Shown here: positions 57,780 through 64,000 of the stretch, in pieces
How positions within the stretch are numbered: the first letter of the stretch is position 1
Layout of the letters: every line of letters begins with the position of its first letter
DNA from: Schistocephalus solidus
Lineage: Eukaryota; Platyhelminthes; Cestoda; Diphyllobothriidea; Diphyllobothriidae
Assembly: GCA_017591395.1 (NCBI GenBank)
Contig: WEDG01005316.1
Location: 1 to 64,000 of the forward strand
Length of the DNA stretch: 64,000 nt
Direction of reading: 5' to 3'
Position numbers and translations under genes: made by a program
Notes under the pieces: model-generated
The model's database searches: none
What the model was told of the DNA's origin: nothing
The model's input: only the letters and a program-made list of their open reading frames with translations

Positions 57780-59600
57780 TCAAAATACTGATATTTTAAA
57801 CTAAATATGAAACCTCACCGACCACTTACACGCAAATCTCCACTTAGCGTAAAATTTCGACAAGAGCAACCCAACATAAACATGAAGAAACTAGACCTTG
57901 ACGCCCGGGAAAATGTTAATAATTTTATGTATCAATGTGGTTTTCTGTTCACGACCCTCGGTACCATTTTTGACGGAAAGTTGTCCTCACCCACTTCTCA
58001 ACAATGTGAGAAACTTGAGCCGTTTATAAACATGGTTAATACTGAGTCATATGACCGATATAAGAGAGGTTTTGACTTTCTTTTAAAAAGTTTCCTTAGA
58101 ATAAAATCCTCCTGGACGTCGCATTTAATTTCCTTTACTCATGCGGCTTTAACTTTAAATTCGCAGAAGCTAAAGGTTGTCTTCTCGTAGCAAAAACCCG
58201 CCAATTCTGGTCAAACCTTTTTAGGCAATTGAAGTGGATATTATTTTCTCTAAGCATGAGCACTCGGCTCAATATTTGAAGAAAAAGAAGCGGTTTATCC
58301 GTAGAGATAAAGCCCCAATGGAACATTGGGTTTCACCCTCATTAGCAAAACGAGAAGCCTTGGTCTACATCTACAATACCAAAAGGTATCTCAGAGGTTG
58401 GCCCTCTAACAAATGCAAGCCCACGGCCCTCAGGATCAACATGCATATCAATTCCACTTGAATCTTAACCCGTTCACCTTGTTCCCGGTTCAATTGAAAT
58501 CGTGTCAACACCACTTCTTTCCCCTCCCAAGCAAACTACGCCTGCTATATCTTTCAAATCTAGTAAACCTAAGAAAACCCTCGGTAAATCTGAGTCATTT
58601 GCTAAGCCAGGTGGAAAAATCAGTTATGTCATTACCGATGGGAAACTTGCTAAAACTTCAACATCTACAACAGAGGTTAATGCTCACGTTAACATTTTTC
58701 TCAACCCAAAAATTTTCCGAAATCCCCAAAGAATTAAGTCTTCAGATTATGTTAACAGTTTTTTGAACTCATTTATTCCTTTGTCAAATGCACGTTTTCC
58801 GCCAATTTATGCAAACTTCCCTCAAAATCTCATTTCTAGGTCACCAACTATCTTTCCCATGCCACAATATAGCCTTCCCTTCCATGATTGTCATCCAGAT
58901 ATGCCATTCTACAATAATCTCAGTTCTTTTACCAGTAACATTTCAACAAATTGTAGACCAGAGCAATTTTGTTTCCCACCTTTTTTTTCTTCTCTCCAGT
59001 TTTCCTCCCAGCCACCAAATCTTCGTTTTTAAATACTGATGAGCGTAACCTGCACCTCAGGAATACGCGCAGCTTAGTTTTACTCAATACGAGATCAGTT
59101 GTAGATAAGATGGCTGAGCTAAGAACAGTAACTTTTGACCTTGATCCAGATGTGCTGTGCATCACTGAATCCTGGACTCACTCTCTTATTTCTGACTCGA
59201 CGCTCGCTATAAATAATTTCACTTTGTACCGACAAGACCACGCTGAAAAACGTGGTGGTGGTTGCTTTCTTTATATTAAGTCATCCTTTGTACATTTACC
59301 TTTTTCAGCTGAGAATTTCTTCCTTTTCTGGAAATTTATGATTTGTTTCAGTCTTCCTGCCGCACAATTAAACAGTGGTTATTGGCTGTGTCTTTAATCC
59401 TCCGTGTTATTATGGCAATGAAAGCGAGCTCTGTGAACTGTTTGAAAAGTTGCAAGGACTCTTTTTGATGTCAAAATAATCAAAGGCGATTATAATCTAC
59501 CAGAAATTGACTGGTCGGCAAATTCCTCTCCGCCAAAACTTCAGAAATTGTTCGATATTATTAACTTTCACCAAACGACGTACCTGTCGCATCCATAGTG
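57780..59600 (+). pseudogene. Second LINE family: ORF1 and endonuclease 5' part
   Basis: ORF1-like frames (57807-59032) are rich in Ser/Pro/Lys and include LSPPKQTTPAISFKSSKPKK; I cannot assign a fold. An endonuclease N-terminus follows (59040-59400): LVLLNTRSVVDKMAELRT, DPDVLCITESWTHS and HAEKRGGGCFLYIKSS, then after a break GDYNLPEIDWSANSS. This is an APE-type nuclease of the CR1/Jockey kind but distinct from copies A-C. The RT is missing because transposase sequence begins at about 59570-59600. Confidence 0.7.
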
Positions 59601-60413
59601 CCCATTGTGGGCTTTCACTTGCCGGACATATGAGCGAACTGGAGAGTCACATATCACATTGGATAATTTAACTTTCATTATTTCCCCAGTTTGGGGAACC
59701 CATAGGCCAACTCCCAAAATGTCTTTCAATTCATCAATGCAATCACTCAAAAAATCATCCAGTGGCTCCGGCTTGCCAAACCCAGAGAAAACGCCTACTA
59801 TAAACGGCCGTGTAACTACCGGGTAGTTTACCCGAGCAAGAATAGGCCAGAGGCATTGTCATGATCCTTTAAAAAACTTTATCCCATCGATGTGCAGCTG
59901 GATGCCTATCTCAGGAATTTCAGTTTCTCTCCGGAGTTTCAGCTCATCCAGTAAACCATGCCCAAGGCCCACGTGGACATAGCTCCCGTTCTTCAGGACC
60001 TTGTTAATGCAAGTACGTGGAGTACGCAATAACGTTCTTGGGTCCTTCGGAACCTCTGGATGGTAAGGACGGAGCATATCCAACAAAGTTTTAACGGTTG
60101 ATAGTGGCGTGTTCGTCTTCCGACAGACGTCCTGCAAATCAGCTAGAAAACATCTGCCTTGTAATTCACTTGTTTGTTCCGTGTCCCCTATCGATTCTGC
60201 ATTCCAACTGAAAATAAGATTGCCTGAAAACATACCAGTTTAAACCTCGGGAAAGATTTCAGGCATTTGAGGCTCCGGTGAGGGGTATAACGCCGACGAC
60301 GAGGATGGCGAAGGACCATCTGCTACTTCAGTTGTGGCATGATACGCCTGCATCGCACGCGATACTCGCTTATACACGGTTTTCCTCTTGATTCCGTAAT
60401 ATTTTCGCTTCAT
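59568..60413 (-). pseudogene. Transposase-like pseudogene (tentatively CACTA/EnSpm group)
   Basis: The minus-strand frame starts MKRKYYGIKRKTVYKRVSR at 60413, then LADLQDVCRKTNTPLSTVKTL, EVPKDPRTLLRTPRT, YVHVGLGHGL, LHIDGIKFFKGS, CLWPILARV, PFIVGVFSGFGKPEPLDDF and VICDSPVRSYVRQVKAHNGH, closing GCDRYVVW. The DG..FK.S, WPIL, KP..L.DF and CD.P.R landmarks recur in a family of metazoan transposase-like proteins that I place tentatively with Tnp2/EnSpm. Two in-frame stops (after PEIFPEV and after FFKGS) and loss of the C-terminal half mark it as dead. It is wedged between two LINE fragments. Confidence 0.6.
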
Positions 60414-60639
60414 GGTTACTTTTCATGGACAGCAGAAAACAATATATAAATGATATGAGGGCATATTTAACATTCAGTGAGCTAAAACATTACCGTTAAT
60501 GTTTCATATTTAAGTCGAGCATATAATTCAGTATACATAAGGGAGATAGGCAGAGCCTTTGAAAACCCTATTCACAGATAGACACTTGCAAAACAAGCAA
60601 ATGTTACATGGTGATAGTCGTTTTAGTATAAATAAATAA

Positions 60640-63600
60640 ATTGTATATTTAAGGTCCAGAGGGCCCCATCATTACAAACTCAGTACCGTGGTTTAAATAA
60701 ATACATAGTGGATAATTGCTGCACTATGTGAGCATCCATATGAACAGCAGAAATGAGTAGTATGGTAAACATATCCGATTCAAACGATTTGCCATTTTTA
60801 AAACAAAAGTCAACAATCTTTGGCATATACGGTGAACTGAAAAAGAAGCAGTAAAAAAAACTCCTAGGGTTAAATCGGAGGCGGAGTTCGGCGAGCCGCC
60901 AATTTAAAAAAATAGGAGAAAAAAACTGCTTCACTAAAAAATTAATAGCTAAATGCAATGGGATAGTATTATGATGTTGCTGACTACGTATGAGGGTTCG
61001 GGACGCTCCTTGTCGGGTGAGAGATAATATAGCAGTCAGAGCTACTGATTATAAACACCAGTGGAGGTGAGAGAGGACGAACTCATCGTAGACAACATGG
61101 TCGAAACGAAGACGGGACAGAAGAGGTCACGAGATCATCATCGAGATGCGACCTTGCTGACTGTATAGTCCATCACCAAAGAGGCGAAACCATCAGAACC
61201 CACCTCGATCATCAACAGAACCTGGAGACTATCGTCAGGGTTGCAAATTCGGAGGTAAGTATGAAGGTTGTCAAGAGTTGGCAATGCTAGTTTAAAAGGA
61301 AGGGAAGAAAAAGTAAATGCAAAGATTGACTCTGCAGAGGATGATGGAAATATAATAAGAGACCAATATAATATCAAGGGAGCTGCATCAAATACCAGGA
61401 GGACCCTTTCAAAATCCAAAAGTTGCGAGTTTGGGAAGGAAACAGACAATAAGGACTTTATATCTTCCGAAGTTAAATTTTTGCGTAATTTGGTTTTGAA
61501 AATAGCTAATGAAGACGACAACCTAATTTGCAGTGGTAGATTATTCCATATGAAAGCATATTTGGAGGCAAAAACTGAGACCGGTTAGTTGTGGAGCTAA
61601 GGGGTGGTGAAATGATCATGGAGGAATTACGAGTGGCATAGGGTCGATTAACCGGAGTGAGAGCGTTAATTCGTGGGAGATTTGGGCTAGAGTTAACGCG
61701 AAACAGGAAGCAGAGACCGGCTTCGAGTCTTCTAACCCACAGAAATTTAATGTTTGCTAACTGGCATCTATCCGTATAGGAGATACTGGATCCAGGAAGA
61801 GAAAAATAGTCTTCGAGTAAAAACCCTCTGAACTTTTTCAATCTTACTGCGGTCAGAGGCATTCATCAGCCCAAATAGGGGACAGCAGTATTCGAGGATA
61901 GGAAGAACAAACATGCGGTATAGGTTTGACTTTATTTCCGGAAGGAAGAAATTATGTGATATAAAACCACATATCTGTGCAGCCTTTGCAGAAATTCGAT
62001 CTGCATAAGGCGATTATGCTAGCTTATTCGTGTAACTTAGACCTAAGTCTTTTATGGTTGATCGTTCTAAAAGTGTACTATTTTGAAATACTAGGGGTCC
62101 AGGAAGCTTTGCAGGGCCAAAACACATGAAACTGCTCTTGGATGGAGAAAATTCCATCTGCCAAGTACAACTCCAACGTGAGAGCATAAGTAGATCAGTG
62201 TTGATTTTGTCAACGCAACTATTAGCAGTGTCTTTAGAAAATGAATAAATGCACTTGAGATCGTCAGCGTAAACGAAATTTTGTGAATTTGTGAGTTAAT
62301 TTGAAATTTCGTTAATGTACAGAATGAAGAGAAGGGGACCTAGAACGTTGCCTTGAAAAACGCCACTCGTGATCGGCTGAGGCGTCGAATAGCTATTACC
62401 TACTAAGACCTTCTGGCTGCGGTTAGACAAGTAGGAACCAATGAAGTCACGGAGAGGAGGCCGGATGCCGAGGGCTTCCAGTTTCACAAGAAGACGTTTG
62501 TGCGGTACCTTGTCAAAGGCTTTGCTCAGGTCAAAGTAGATCACAACCACTGACTGTTGCTCGTTACGAAGGGAAGTGACGAGGTTAAGAAAAGCTAAGT
62601 GACACGCTTCGCATGATCTCCCAGGTAGAAAACCATATTGCGAGTCGCTTAAAAGCTTATTTTCTAGGCAAAAGTCCAGAATTTGATTAAAAATACTTTT
62701 TTCAAGAAGTTTTGCGAGAGCTGGGGTTTTGTGAACGCCTCGATAATTATTTACGTCCGAACGAGATCCCGACTTGAAGACAGGAAGAATAATAGATGTC
62801 TTCCATGAGTCAGGAAAGAATCCGTTTAAAAGATAAACTGAGAATACATGGCTAAGCAATCGGGGAAAGCTCGGCACTCTCTTAATAACTGAGTTTGGAA
62901 TACCGTCAGTCCCCGAATAGTGCGAGTATTTCAGACGAATTATTTGCTTACGAATTATTTCTAAGGAGAAATCAATAGTGCTGATAACATTCAATGAGGA
63001 TGCCTGAAATGTGGGAACCGGTTCAGATTCCATCGTAAGATGATTTGCAAAGAACGCACTAAACAGTTCTGCCTTGTCAGAGTCTTCCAGAACGAAGTTC
63101 TTGTCTTCATTTAGTAATGGAGGAATTTCATAACCTCGTTTAGAAGAGGATCGACGGCGGAACAGTTGAGCAACAGATTTTTGCAGAGTTTGGCTCACTG
63201 AGTGCGCAAGATTCCCTCTGTCTGTCACGTGCAAGACGAATCTTAGAGGCTAATTCAAAAATCTCCGCGATCCTTAGATATACAGATAATGAACTAGTTT
63301 ATTGATCTTTCAACTGCTTTTTCAATTTCTTTAGTCGTGGCAAAAGAAAGTGAGGAACGGAGGATTCCGAGACGTAGGGCTTGACTATTTTGGTTGGCAC
63401 AAGCTCCAGGATGTTATTTGAAACGACTGACACGAAGTCACAAAGACTTGCTGCGTCGTTCATGGAGGAGAGATTTTGCCAGTCCAATGAGTCCAAAAAG
63501 TTACTAATAAAGCTCATATCTGCTAGGTCAAAAAGCATGATAGGTACAAACGGTGCTAGCCTTTTTCGATGAAACAATCGGAAGGCAACAGTGAATTAGT

Positions 63601-64000
63601 GTATGGTCACTTTGGAAGAGACCCTGCTTAAAATTAACGAAGAGGGGAGCAATGTCGTTTGTGAAAATCAGGTCTAAAATATGCTTGTCTCTCGTTGAAG
63701 AACGGACAAGCTGGGACCAATTAGAAAAATTAATGGTATCGAGGAAAGGCTGAAATCTGGGTGGACAAGATTTGAAATCCAGTCAATTTCAGGAAAATTA
63801 AAGTCCCCAGCGATTATTCTAATGTTAAAATTGAACTTCGAAATCAATTTAAAAATTTCACAAAGTTTTGCATCATTATCATTCCTATTCGCGAGGAAGA
63901 AGGCGTTAATGGATTCGTTGAAAGAAGAGCGGGAGTTGAAGTTAAGGAGGTTTTTGAACCGGGCACTATAGGAGATTGCTGTATCGTCTCGTTATGGTTT
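60640..64000 (-). pseudogene. CR1/Jockey-like LINE (copy C), inverted, 5' end beyond window
   Basis: This is the same family as copy A on the opposite strand. The 3' tail lies near 60640 (TAAATAAATAAAT on the plus strand). The best RT frame is 63234-62296 (312 codons): SGTDGIPNSVIKRVPSF, NNYRGVHKTPALAKLLEK, QYGFLPGRSCEACHLAFL, VIYFDLSKAFDKVPHKRL and FQGNVLGPLLFILYINEIS; YADDLKC follows in the next frame. The C-terminal region (62060-61140) is broken by frameshifts. Upstream, 63577-63299 carries the linker with SLDWQNLSSMNDAASLCDF. The region 63600-64000 matches the antisense of the endonuclease with stops. Confidence 0.88.
62296..63234 (-). CDS. LINE copy C reverse transcriptase, longest intact frame
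   Basis: This 312-residue frame carries the RT fingers/palm up to FILYINEIS and stops just before the YADD catalytic motif, which lies in the sequence immediately after the stop. It is one of the longest open transposon frames in the window, but it cannot encode an active enzyme alone because the catalytic Asp pair is outside the frame. Confidence 0.7.
   Translation of the reverse strand: MHVTDRGNLAHSVSQTLQKSVAQLFRRRSSSKRGYEIPPLLNEDKNFVLEDSDKAELFSAFFANHLTMESEPVPTFQASSLNVISTIDFSLEIIRKQIIRLKYSHYSGTDGIPNSVIKRVPSFPRLLSHVFSVYLLNGFFPDSWKTSIILPVFKSGSRSDVNNYRGVHKTPALAKLLEKSIFNQILDFCLENKLLSDSQYGFLPGRSCEACHLAFLNLVTSLRNEQQSVVVIYFDLSKAFDKVPHKRLLVKLEALGIRPPLRDFIGSYLSNRSQKVLVGNSYSTPQPITSGVFQGNVLGPLLFILYINEISN

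Overview
The window is nuclear DNA of a repeat-rich animal. It has no bacterial-type operons. The parts I can name are a multi-exon gene with GT-AG introns and many decayed retroelements. The repeat mix (Penelope-like elements with hammerhead-type motifs, an RTE/SR2-like LINE, CR1/Jockey-like LINEs, a CsRn1-like Gypsy gag, and a miniature LTR element of the TRIM type known from tapeworms) points to a flatworm, perhaps a cestode. That is inference; no species can be named from sequence alone.

Layout. 1-1985: seven units of a ~302-bp tandem repeat, each carrying a tRNA-like block on the minus strand. 2500-3200: 3' remnant of a LINE. 4031-18389: a satellite array of about 14 units of ~1003 bp, each with a CACGTG/CCAAT/TATA-like block. 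18390-19480: a GC-rich block, then the 3' end of a second Penelope family with the best hammerhead core in the window. 19500-24870: mostly unrecognised sequence with one tRNA-like SINE and one weak exon candidate.

24875-39737 (minus strand) is the one cellular gene I can reconstruct: a VIP36/LMAN2-like L-type lectin cargo receptor. It has seven exons whose phases fit at every junction: signal peptide, lectin domain in four exons, short stem, then a terminal exon with the membrane helix and a basic KRLY tail. Its introns hold an RTE fragment, a degenerate TTAGGG-like tract, a dispersed repeat and an intact-looking TRIM.

40569-49133: three Penelope-like copies in head-to-tail tandem (period ~2913 bp, minus strand) followed by an inverted 3' fragment, ending at a (TA)n tract. 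49455-64000: nested LINE copies in both orientations, a tRNA-SINE inserted in one of them, a Gypsy gag remnant, a second LINE family and a transposase pseudogene. Almost all transposon reading frames carry stops or frameshifts, so this is mainly a graveyard. The candidates for function are the lectin gene, the ribozyme motif at 19431 and possibly the TRIM.
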